Shown: in pieces, positions 34,143 through 44,523 of the stretch
How the letters are laid out: the number at the start of each line of letters is the position of its first letter
Position numbering within the stretch: the stretch's first letter is position 1
Origin: Brachypodium distachyon
Lineage: Eukaryota; Streptophyta; Magnoliopsida; Poales; Poaceae
Direction: 5' to 3'
NCBI RefSeq assembly: GCF_000005505.3
Contig: NC_016133.3
Span: 27,940,508-28,004,507, forward strand
DNA length: 64,000 nt
Made by a program: the position numbers and the translations under genes
The notes under the pieces: model-generated
What the model was told of the DNA's origin: nothing
Seen by the model: only the letters and a program-made list of their open reading frames with translations
Databases searched by the model: none

Positions 34143-37100
34143 TCATACCTCACCGTCACCCTCCTGAAGTGCGGGCTCGAGGCAACGCACGAAGCGTCGA
34201 GCCTGAGCGCGAAGAGGAGCACCCTGGTCCGCCAGAAACTTCTTCGCCCCTTGAGACATCTCACCCTCAAGTCTGCTCATCCCGGCACTGCCTCCAGGAC
34301 TGCCGCACCCGCCGATGAAACAAGTCGAGCACCCGTATTCAGGAGGCACTTCTTCACGGTAGGCTCAATGAGCTCCACCTGGGAAGTAAGCACCCTGCTC
34401 GCCTCATCCACCGTACGACACGGAGGAAGATCCGGCTTGGAAACACTCCTCAAGAAAATCATCGTCTCCCGAATCTCGGTGGCCTGAGCAAGTAAAAGCG
34501 AGATCAGGTCGGGACGGCGATCCGGAGGAGGGCGACCACGAGGAGCAAGCATCGGGCCATCACCCGCTGCTGCTAACTCCACCTTGAGGGAAGCAGCCTC
34601 CGCACGGGCATGCTCCCTATCAAGGTTGGCCACCACCAAGTCCTCCTCAACTCGACGGGTCCTCGCGATCTCGTCCTTCTAGCCGGCCTGGCTACAACGG
34701 CGAGCTCTGCCAAAACGTGGGAAAGCTCAGCCTCCACGGCCTCATGCCGCACCCTCTCTGAAGCCAACTCACTCAAGGCAAGGGTAGACTTGGACATCTC
34801 CACGTCCAAAGCAGCAGAAAGCGCCCCCACCTGAGTCTTGAGGGCAGGAAGGGCACCCACGGCCTCGACCAAACCCCTCACCTACGAGGAAGGTGGAGTT
34901 AGCACAAAGAAAACCCGAAGGACCAAGGGAGACATGTCACGGACGCTCACCAGCTCCAGTGTCACGAGAGGATCTCTCGCTCCATCCTCGGTCATCGGAA
35001 GTGCTCCGTCCGTCACTTGAGTCGGGGGCTCGCCCTCAGGAACCCCGGGCTCCGCGACTCTCGCACCTAAAACAAACCAAGGAAATCATCAGGGGCGGGC
35101 CTACGGCCCGTGCTACCCGGGCTGTAGCACGGGTCTAGCCCAAGTGAAGAACACAGCAGACATGATAAGCCCAGCCTGGCAGCCCCCCCAAGGCCCAGCC
35201 GTCCGTGCAGCCCAGTAGGCCGAAGTGACCGCTTGGTGTCTCCCTTGCTCGACGCGTATCGATCAATCCTGGCTCTCGCCGTTCCGCTATGTTGGTCACC
35301 AAAAATCCTACTGTAGCTCGCTCGTTAGGTTTGGGAAAAAAAATCTCCACACCCAAATAGATACTTTTGGTTTGCTGATTCATTTCAAAACATCTTTGAT
35401 TGGTATTTATCTAAGAAAAAAGGTACTCCCTTCGTTTCATAATTTTTGTCTCAAAATTGCCCAAAAAATTGATGTATCTATTTCTAAAAAGCGTCTAGAT
35501 ACATGTAATATTCGACAAGAATTGTGGAACGGTGGGTTTATTTATCTAAGAAAAATGTATTTTTGTATGTCTTTAGACTTTTTTGGAGACTAATGGTGTT
35601 TGGGCCGATGAGTTCATGCTTTTGCTACCGTAAATTTCATTGTCATCTAACAAAAATTTAGTTTGTCATAAGTTAGCCCCCTCCTTCATTCATTCCCGGG
35701 TCCGCCACTGGAAATCATGTCAAAATCTTCAGAAAAAGAACGTCATGACCAAAGAAAAGGGCACTCACCCGAGGTAGGAGCATCCTCCTCGGGACGCTCG
35801 TGACCAATGGAGAACACCTGGATGCCCGCACTACTAGCTCCGGTCGACAACTCCACCACTGAGTCGCTCCGAAGCCGAAGCCCCGTCTCGCGAGTGAAAG
35901 CCTCAACCTCGTGGCTTGAAGGAGGAAGAACTTGCTCAAGTACAATCTTCTCCTTCATGTGCAGATCCAAGGTCACTCTCAGGGGGGACCTTGACTCACC
36001 CACGACGGGATCCGCCGAATCCGCCAGGGCGTAGTCAAGAGAAGGAGAATGAGTCGGGGGAGCTTTCCTCTTGCATCCACTCGACAGACGAGGCACCTTG
36101 GGGACCGGCATGACAGGCACCGCCAGGCCCAACACCGCCATTCCCGCCTTCACCTTCCCGCAAGAGTCCCGCAACTTGGACCCCACCACCAACATTGACG
36201 GTGTCGCCAAGCGGGAGTAGCGATCGCCCACTCAGAGAAGGCGACCAAGCTTCGGGTCCTGTCGCATCGGCACCATCTTCCCGAAGCACTTCGCGATGAT
36301 GTTGTGGCATCCCCCACTGCTGATCTTGGTCTCATAGTCGTGATGCTCCGGCCCGCCATACGGACCTATCAGCTGCGCGGCCCACAACGCCGCCCTCTCC
36401 TCGGAAAATGTCGCTGAAAAAAGACAAGCCAAAATTGTTAAGTATATCCGCAAGGAAAAAACAATTGAAGCACAAAGGGAAGAGGAGTGGCACTCACGAG
36501 CGGTGACAAGCTATGGAGAACAGAAAGATCGAGGGATCCCAATCTCGGACCTCGGACGACTCCTCATCATAAAGCGCCCCGCCATCACCATCTCCTCCAT
36601 GAGGTCATGAAAGCTCCTCTCGGCGGACACCTCCTTGATCTTGGCCACCTTCCAGAGGTTGGCTGACCGAGGCTCCTCGAGGTGAGGCACCTCCCTAAGG
36701 CCTCCTGCCCCAGAGTGCCGAGGGAGATCACCCATGTGCCGAAGACGGGTCTTCGAGGCCCGAAGGAAAAACCACCGGGACTCCCACGTGACGAACAACT
36801 TCTCCGTGCTCTTCCCCGGCATGAGCAGGAAGTCGTCCCCAAAGCCGGAACGAAGCATCAGGATCACCGAACCAAAGGCGCTCAGAGCAAAGCCGTCCGG
36901 AGTGAGCAACTCCATCACCTCCCGGTGAAGTAGAACAGCAGAAGCTTCATCAAAGGCTCCTGGTGAAGAGCCGTCTCACACAGCCACCTGAAAACGTTCA
37001 ACCTCACGATCATTGACGAGTAAAGCTGGGCCAACTCGATGCCGTACGTCTCCAGGAACTCCAACAAGAAGGGGTGAACGGGCACACACAAGCCGGTGTG

Positions 37101-37435
37101 AAACCAAGCCGAGAATGCCACGATGCATCCCGGACGCCGCCGCTGGTCGAGCCTAACCTCCTCTCCATCGAGCAGGATACCGTCCCCCTTGGGGAAGTAT
37201 CCTGCTTCCTCTAGCTAGGCGAGATCCTCGGGGCTCATCGAAGAAGGAAGAAGGTGGTCATGTGCCCAACCTCCGCCGTACACCGGCGCAGTCGGAACAG
37301 GGGGAGGACCGCCACAAGGGCGGAAGGAGACCTTCTTCTTCCGCGACGGTCGGTTCGCCGCAAGCTGCGCCATGAACCCCTTGGAAGACCCTCACGATGG
37401 CTCACCGGCCGGACGCTCGACATCGAGTCCCGCCA
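34143..37435 (-). pseudogene. Opposite-strand spliced gene of element A
   Basis: Same place and orientation relative to pol as the genes in B and C. The N-terminal part has IVAFSAWFHTGLCVPVHPF, LLEFLETYGIELAQLYSSM and IVRLNVFRWLCETALHQEP, resembling the putative gypsy-type transposon domain. A middle part (35769-36231) ends EEDAPTSG, and the C-terminal part (34881 downward) is a helical, coiled-coil-like region. Candidate introns with GT-AG ends on the minus strand: 36414-36497 (84 bp), 35067-35768 (702 bp, containing a hAT MITE) and 34882-34950 (69 bp). Splicing the last two keeps the frame open (..PTSG / ARVAEPGVPEG.. / VRGLVEAVG..). Frameshifts near 36915 and stops near 36511 and 37210 show decay. 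The start codon is not certain. Confidence 0.68.
35090..35710. mobile_element. Non-autonomous hAT-type transposon (MITE), 621 bp
   Basis: Terminal inverted repeats CAGGGGCGGGCC and (complement of the right end) CAGTGGCGGACC match at 10 of 12 positions. An exact 8-bp target duplication, GAAATCAT, lies at 35082-35089 and 35711-35718. Both are hallmarks of the hAT superfamily. No transposase is encoded. An inner stretch near 35422-35530 resembles Stowaway ends (TACTCCCTTCGTTTC), perhaps a nested remnant. It lies within an intron of element A's opposite-strand gene. Confidence 0.9.
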
Positions 37436-37594
37436 TCTCACCTGCAAAAAGATCCGCCAAGAATTAGCAAAGTGCGGAAAAATTCCGAAAGGAGTCGACC
37501 AAAAAAAGGAGGAGCCAAGCTCGTCGGGCCGAGACGCCCAGCCACATCGCCAAAGCAAAAAAAAAGGAGCCGAGCCCCTCAGGCCACCCGGCCT

Positions 37595-38575
37595 TGTCGT
37601 CGCACGGGGCTCCGACACCGGGGGCGTGCGGTCACGCCCCTTTTTTAGGTTCGGCAGGGGCGTCGGGGATCGCTCCAGCGATCGCCGGCATGGCCGATGG
37701 GCCTACGCAACCTGCAAAGTAATGTACACCGGATGCATGCAAGCTAAGAACACATGCACACACGTTTTTACCCAGGTTTGGGCCACCCGGAGGTGTAAAA
37801 CCCTACGTCCTGCCTGCCTGAACTGGTATTGACTATAGATCAAGTGTTTACAAGTTAACGGGGGGAGGGTCCCCGGGCGTTCTCTTTCTGGCTATGTGCT
37901 CTTCACTGCTTTAGGGTACTGCTAATGGCTAAGTGTGAGTCCATTTATCCGTCAGATTGTGGAACCGTGGAACCCCTTGACCGCCGGCGGGGGTCCTCCT
38001 TTTATACTGAACGGGATACCACAGGTGCCGCGGCACATGCATTACAAGTGTCGATCAGGGAGACATGCAACTCCCCCTCGGTGAGCTGGTGGCGTGCATG
38101 GGTGACAACCCGCTGCTAGGGGTCTAAGACCCTAGAGGTAGGATTGGACATCCACTTTTCACCTGATTTGGACGGGTAACACCCCTCCTGTCGGCTCATT
38201 TAATGCGCCGTGCGCCTCACTCCTCACCCTAGTGAGACTGCGCACCCGACGCCCGTCACACGCCCGCGTGGCGCTGTTGCTCTGTCCGCTGAGCCCCACC
38301 TTTGTGGCAGGACCTGCGCCCGGGAACTCCTCCTCCCGGCAAGTCACTCCCCGGGAAGCGCCCAGGCCAAACACACCCGGGAACCCCCCTCCCGGGATGC
38401 GGCTTCCCGGGAGGTGTCCAGGCGGGAATATTTCCCGAAGCCCCACTAGCCCTTCCTGGCTGGTAGCTTGCCGGGTTGCTCGTGGCTGCTGCCCGGGACG
38501 AGATCCTCCCGGGAACTCAGAGACGGGGCCCACGTGTCGCGCAACGGTGGTACTCCTGGTGCCACGGGTGCGACA
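37595..38575 (-). repeat. Element C left LTR (3' LTR of the element)
   Basis: 981 bp, begins TGTCGTCGCACGGGGCTCCG, ends GGTGCGACA. Longer than the right LTR because the latter lacks about 35 bp near its start and a shorter piece near its end. Confidence 0.93.
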
Positions 38576-38867
38576 GTAGGCCCCGGGCGTGGGCCGGCAT
38601 CACCTGTTCCCGGACGAGCCTTCCCTAGGTCAGTTGCCGGGCTACGCCCACAACCGACGCGTGGGCCCTGATTCACCTCGGGCCTGCGTCCCTTCGTTGC
38701 CCTAATACCACGCCGTTACAGACGGAGTAATAGGCGCGTGATTTCCACCCTAACCTCCCCCTTAAACAGGGAAGTTAAGGCCACTCCGCGCATTACTCCT
38801 TTTGATTAGGAGTTATCCCCGCGCACCCGTAGGGTACGGAACCGGCCGTTACCAAACGGCCGGGTGT

Positions 38868-38874
38868 TATAAAG
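38868..38874 (+). promoter_or_regulatory. TATA-like box of the opposite-strand gene in element C
   Basis: TATAAAG 119 bp upstream of ATG 38987, in sequence conserved with element B (CCGTTACCAAACGGC lies just upstream in both). Confidence 0.5.
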
Positions 38875-40767
38875 ATTTTACCACTGCCCAAAAGGGGAAA
38901 GCACTCTATTCCCCACGGCCTTTGTCTTCACCCTCCTTTCGCACCTCGCATCCAATTGTTCTTGCTAGCTTCCACCTTCGTCCCCCATGGCGCCCCCCAC
39001 CACCAGGAAGGGAAAAGAGGTGCAGGTCTCAAAGAGAGCGGCAGCCAGCAAGAGCGAGGCGGCAACCAAGGCAGCCGCCGTCAAAGACCAGAAGAAGCAG
39101 GAGATGCGGGCCACGCTCGCCTTCTACCGGCCTGGCTACAACGGCGAGGCGCTGGACTACATCCGACATGCTGTCGCCTCCAAGTTCAACGAGCACGGGA
39201 AGACCCTGATCTTCCCAGCGGACGCCGAGCACCAGGACAAGGACTTCTGGGTGTTCAGGCGCTTCATCCTCACCGGGCTGGTGCCGCCGTTCTCGCCCCC
39301 CACGCACTGATGGAGTCGTACCAGCTGCAGGTGGCACAGCTCCACCCCACATTGCTGTTCCTCCTCGCTACCTTTCAATTCCTCTGTGAAGCGTTCATGG
39401 GGATGATGCCGTCGGTGGCGCTCTTCCGCCACTATTTCTACCCCCGGATTGACAACACGAAAGCGATGTCGTCGGGGGTGGTATTTCGCGCCCGCGACCA
39501 GATGAAGTCCGAGTTCATCGTCCGGTCGGGAAAGAAGATTGAGAAGGAGTGGCGGGGTGACTGGTGCTGGGTCAGAGTGGAAGACCCCCAAGAGTTCATC
39601 TTCTCGCCCACAGAGTTGCCGCAACCCCACAGCGGCAGGCAAGACAGGTATCACCGCGACGCCGATCTCCTCCCCATCATGGAGAAGATCAAGGCGCTGC
39701 GGCTAGCGGGGCTCACCGACGTGGACGTGGCGCGTACCTTCGCCAACCGGCGTATTGCGCCGCTCCAACTACGCTCCCGGCCCACGTGGATGTACACGGG
39801 TCCCGGGGATAGAACACGCCTCCACCAGGACGGCATGGATTTGGAAACCCTCAAGACGTGGGTGAGGGGAATCTCCGGCGAAACCTTCGAATCAACGAGG
39901 TTCCCGCCGGGGGTCTTCTCCCTCCATGCCGGTGTTGCGGCGCTCAACAACATCGTCACCGCCTTCCCGCCCTGCAACGAGTGGGGGTTGATGGATGATA
40001 GCCCCACTCGGGCCCTGCACGCTCCCCTACCAGCACCTCGCGGGAAGCAGGTGCTCGAGGAGAGTGGGGGCGAATCCAAGACCAGCTGGCCCTCCCTCCA
40101 GTCGCTGGACGAAGAGGTGGGCCAGCCGGCGGCGTCCCAGGAAGTCATCCCAGTGGACAACGATGACGACGACAGTGACGACGCGCCCTGATCGTGCGAA
40201 GATCAAGGGCGTACGCTGCGGCTGCGGCCATCTCCTCGGGTGCCACGGCGGCATCTTCCCTAGCGGCGATATCCGCCCTGGCAACGGCCGCCCGCCGGTA
40301 CCTCGGCCGCGACCACGTCCGCAGGGGCCGCCGGAGCCTCGGGGCGGCGACATCCGCCCCAGTGGCGGCTGCCAGCGTCGCGGCGGCAGCTGCTCCGGTG
40401 GCGTCTGCTGATGCCCCGTCGGGGACCATCCGCGATCCGGCAATGGATTCAGCAGCAACAGCCGCCGGGGATGCGCCGGCCGCCTCCCTGGGGTCGGCCC
40501 CTGACGCCGTGGCAGCCCCGCGGGCCCCTACGGCGCCGCCCGCTCGGGGGGTCTTCCGGGGCTTCGCGCTCCGGCGCAACCCCCCGAGGACCAACTCGTC
40601 GGCGAGCACCAGCAAGAGGGGGAGGAGTGACTCCCCGCCCGCTACGCCGAGCAAGAGGGCGAGCGCGGACGCCGGCGGCGCCGCTGACCCGACCATCACA
40701 GGGGCTAGTGGCGCTGTCATCGCGCCCGCCGACAACCCAGCTCCAACGGGGGCGGGGCCTGTGACTG

Positions 40768-40842
40768 GTACGGCTCCTTCGCTCCTCCTCTGCTGCATTT
40801 TTTAGTTGTTAGTTAACCATACAAACATACCTTCTTTTTCAG
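40768..40842 (+). other. Intron 1 of the opposite-strand gene, element C
   Basis: 75 bp, GTACGGCTCC to CTTCTTTTTCAG, phase 1. Position, length and phase match element B. Confidence 0.72.
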
Positions 40843-40938
40843 CAAGCAGCAGCTCACCCGTGGCAGGCCTCTCGGAAGCTCCCGCCGGCACGAGTGAGGC
40901 GGCGGAAGCCCGCCTCGCAAGTCCACCTGCCCTGCAAG

Positions 40939-41014
40939 GTAATCGCTCTGGCTACCCTTGTCCGCTCTCGATAACTCTTTTACTTGTCCATCGTCACATT
41001 CTTTGTTGCTGCAG
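40939..41014 (+). other. Intron 2 of the opposite-strand gene, element C
   Basis: 76 bp, GTAATCGCTC to TTGTTGCTGCAG, phase 1. The exon between the introns (40843-40938) is 96 bp and fully open. Confidence 0.72.
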
Positions 41015-42869
41015 GCCCAAACGCGCCCGTATCGAGAGCGGACGCAAACAAGGTTGATCTCGACTCCGATGTCGAGATCACGGGGGCGGTAGAGGATCCG
41101 GCGTCAGCTCCCGCACCAGGCCCTGTCGCACCGGCGACAGCGGCAGTGGTGGCCACCGTCACCACCGAGACGGGGCTTGGCGACGCGCCAGGAGTTGCGG
41201 ATGCAGCTGGCGCGGACTCACCTGCCACCCAGCAGGGAATGGCCTCTGCCAAGGGCAAGGAGGCTTCTCCAGCCCCGGGGTCCCCGGGCGTGGGTGAAGG
41301 GGGAGCCGTGGAGAGGGAACGGCAAGAGCTCTCCCGGCTGCGCGAGGAGACGCGCCTCGCCAGGGAGAAGGTGCGTCTAGCCCGGCAAGCCCTGGAGGAC
41401 GCCGAGGAACCGGTCGTCCCGGAGGCCGAACTCCACCAGCAGCTGGAGGTCCAGAGCACGAAGCTTCAGGGAGAGCTGGACTCGCTGGCGGCAACCCTCG
41501 AGGCGACCAAGAAGGAGCACGCCGGGGTGCTCGCGGCGGCACAGGCCCGGCTAGACGAGAAGAGCGACCTGATCGCCAGCTACTGCGGCGAGATTCAAGG
41601 CCTTCGCGTCAAGCTGGAGGTGCAGGTCAAGGCCACCGAGGACACGGTGGGAGCTGCGGCCTGGAACGAGATCCAGCTTGGCTCCGTCAAGGACAGAGCG
41701 GTTAGGCTTGAGACCGAACTGGCCGCTATTCGGGAGGAGCTCGCCAAGGCCGGCAACTACATTGCGGTCAAGACCGTGGAGCTTGCGGCACTGGAAGACA
41801 ACCTCCGCAAGGCCAAGAAGGCCATGCACAACGCTTCGCTCCCTCACGGCACGCTGATCAGGCAGCGGCAATTAGAAACCGAGAAGCTGGTGAAGATCGC
41901 CCAGGCATTGCGCGACTTGTTGCCCCGATTCGAGCTGCAGGCCGCGACGGTGGACGGCTCGGACGTCTCCACCTTGATCCCTTCTTCTCCCACCTGGTGG
42001 GGAAGCTTGGGGCTCTCGATGTCTGGATCGCCCAGTACGGTGCCAACGAAGTCGCCAACTGCGCCCCGGAGGTTGCCGGGACAATCCTCCTGAGGACACA
42101 CCTCCGGGACCCGGGGTTTCCCTTCGAGTCCCTGCTGGACGCCTGGTCGGACAGCGAGGACGAGCCCACGCACACCCAAGCGGTGCGCGGGTTCGTCGAC
42201 GAGGTGGTCGAGCGGATATAGCGGAAGCCGGACCCCGAGCCGAAGATGCCGGCAACTAGTTGCCGCAGCCCCTAGCCGTCCTTGCTGCTTTCCGATGTAT
42301 CTCCTTTTGCTTGCTTTTTCCTCCAAGTGTGGCGTTTGGCGCCGTTGGAACAATTATTTTGTAATTAGCTTATGTAATCGCTCAACACTTACTTAATCAA
42401 GCTCTTTAATTCGCTCAATTCTTGTTCCTTGTTCCCGGTGCTGCCTCGCGGGGCGACTCCCCTAGCCTTTGCGTGTTTTGCCTTGTGTTACCGGGGACTC
42501 ACGCGCCTCACCCTTGACCAGACCAGGGACCCGGGACGGACCCGTAGTGCCGACCTGGGGTCAAGTGGTAGCGGGGAGCCACTCCACTTGCGGGGTAACT
42601 ACTCCAAGCCGTGCCCTTCCGGGACGGACCCGGGAAGCCACACGGGCAGCGCACTCCCCCCGCAAGCATCCTTCTAACACTCCAGCTACGCGCAAGGTTC
42701 GGGGCCACACCTGGCGAGACAGCGTTCAATTACGTTCAATTCTTAGTGGGTTCGTCATTTAGGTGTCAGTACTTAGCTTTTCGTTCAGTCTTGCGTCCGA
42801 AGCGTTCACTGGAGGCGCACTCCTAGCTCGTTATCCCTGCAAAGTGCCTGACAAAGGGAAGTAGCAGAG

Positions 42870-43200
42870 ACGCCGCGGCAACCCTCGCCCTTCTCCGAGG
42901 GGTGCAGCAGGGACACCATGACTTCCTCGGCACCACCGCTGACCGCGGGCGACGAGGACGTCACGGCGTCCCCACAGCGGCCCTCGCTGCTTGGAACAAA
43001 CCCGTCTGGGGGCTGCAGAAGGGACATCGTGGCTTCCTCGCCGCCACCGCCGAAAGCGGGCGGCAAGGATGCCACAATGTTCCCGCAGCAGCCCTCGCTG
43101 CCTGAGAGCAAAACTGCTCGAGGGCCGTGGCAGGGACGCGGTGATGGGCCGGAACGGACGGCGAACGCCGGCACCGGCGCCATCACAGCGTCCTCGCAAC
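42870..43200. repeat. ~115-bp degenerate tandem repeats, element C
   Basis: About three units built on GGxTGCAGxAGGGACA, then TTCCTCG, a GCCGCCACCGC-like segment and GCAGCCCTCGCTGC. Related to 28270-28590 in element B. Confidence 0.68.
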
Positions 43201-43245
43201 GACCTGCGCCTATAGAGGGGCTCTCTTAGGGGAATACGGCAGGGA

Positions 43246-43631
43246 CACTATGATGGTGCACCCGTTGGTAGGAGGCACCGATGGCATGCACCACCATAGT
43301 GTCTCCGCGGCAGCCCTTGCTCCTTGCGGAGGTGTCCTCTGGAGGGATGCGGCAGGGGCACTGCGGTAGTGCACCCGTCGGCGCCGGGCGCCGATGGAAT
43401 GCACCACCACAGTGCCTCCGCGGCAGCCCTCTCCCAGGAGCCGCTCACTTGAGGAGGCACGGCAAGGGCACGGTGGCAGTGCACCCGTCGACGCGGGGCG
43501 CTGATGGCATGCACCACCACCGTGTCTCTGCGACGCCCCTCGGAGCGGGCTCGATGGAACGATGCGGCAAGGGCGTGATGGCAGTGCACCCGTCGGCGCT
43601 AGGCACTGATGGTATGCACCCCCATCGTGCC
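43246..43631. repeat. Four-unit tandem array of hairpins, element C
   Basis: Each unit is a 50-60 bp inverted repeat at 43246-43301, 43367-43416, 43469-43524 and 43572-43631, separated by 45-70 bp spacers. Arms run CAC..GTGCACCCGT against ATGGxATGCACC..GTG. Several arm differences between units are matched by complementary differences in the partner arm (TA, TG and GG opposite TA, CA and CC). Confidence 0.8.
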
Positions 43632-44140
43632 TCCACGGCACCGCCCGCCTTAACAGCCCCTTTCTCAGCTTCGCTCTGAGCCGTTCCATGGCTGGGGCGC
43701 GCCTTTTATAGGCGCGGGGGAGGAGCTTGCCACCGCGCGCGACGGATCAGCGCAGCACCCGTGGCATCCCTTCCTTTGAAATGTGGTACAGTCTTCGCCA
43801 CCCTGCATGCCAAGTTGCTGTGACACACGTGGCGGCGCCCTCCCGAGTCAGGAGCCTCGGAGTGCGGCGAGTCCCTCATGGTGCGGTCGTTCCGCACCTC
43901 AAGGCGCTGCTGCATGCGGCGACCCGTGGGCAGCCCACGAGTAATACAGTGCGCAAGATTCCACTCTTTTCTGCAGATTAGATTCTTGCCAGGCCCGAGG
44001 TGCTGCAATTTTTTTTCGAAATTCACGAAAACACGCGAAAACACAGAAAGCAACACGAGTGATCTCCTGCCTCCCAGCCCCCGGGCACGGAAGGGTTGAT
44101 GCCAAACTTGGATGCGAGCATTCTATTTCCCAGCCGGGGT

Positions 44141-44257
44141 GCATGTTGCGCGGAGCCTAGCAACTGCGTGTCCCGTGATGCACATTGCGGGTAACCCGGC
44201 AACTGCATGTCCCATGATGCACGTCGTGGTTAACCCAGCGACTGCATGCCCCGTGGC
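44141..44257. repeat. 39-bp triplication, element C
   Basis: Units 44141-44179, 44180-44218 and 44219-44257, each beginning GCAxxTxG and containing CAACTGC or CGACTGC followed by a TCCC or CCCC motif. Element B has a single copy at the matching place (about 28938-28976). Confidence 0.8.
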
Positions 44258-44523
44258 GGAGTGACCCGACAACGGGGTTTTCGCTTTCGAGGCTCCAGCA
44301 GCCCCCTGCTCACAACCAAGTATGGAAAGACACTTTCGTGCACCAAAAGCAGGAGACTGAAGAAGGGGGAAACACACAAATAAGCAAGGCAACTTTAAAG
44401 TTCAGGAACGAAACACTTATCTTTATTCACAATAACTAGTGGTTTACACACGGGGGCTGCCCGGCTACGCTAGTTCGAGAGGTATGCATCAGCGGCATCA
44501 CCTGAGGGTCGGGCTCCGCCGCT

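Larger units (their letters stand above)
38987..42259 (+). pseudogene. Opposite-strand spliced gene of element C
   Basis: ATG 38987 gives MAPPTTRKGKEVQVSKRAAA. The domain resembling PF04195 follows (LHALMESYQLQVAQLHPTLL, FLCEAFMGMMPSVALFRHYF, DDLxLP-type spacing absent), then VRGISGETFESTRFPPGVF, an acidic DNDDDDSDDAP patch, an Ala-rich stretch and PPARGVFRGFALRRNPP. Introns 40768-40842 (75 bp) and 40939-41014 (76 bp) have GT-AG ends and phase 1. Reading is open across both into a coiled coil of about 250 residues (RERQELSRLREETRLAREKV onward). Breaks: 1-bp losses near 39290, 40190 and 41990, and a TAG at 42219. Homologue of 24178-27716; function unknown. Confidence 0.74.
42260..44523. other. 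Repeat-rich non-coding region of element C
   Basis: Lies between the opposite-strand gene and the integrase 3' end. It contains two minisatellite-like arrays and a 39-bp triplication, listed separately. Long open frames across the arrays follow from repeat composition and are not genes. Confidence 0.65.

Noticed and set aside
43240..43640. CRISPR-like array
   Set aside because: Repeat units are diverged, the spacers are themselves related, and the DNA is plant nuclear retrotransposon sequence.
43210..43689. Open frames of 110-160 codons across the hairpin array of element C
   Set aside because: Repeat units with few stop codons produce these by chance, on both strands. No start context, domain or conservation with B.
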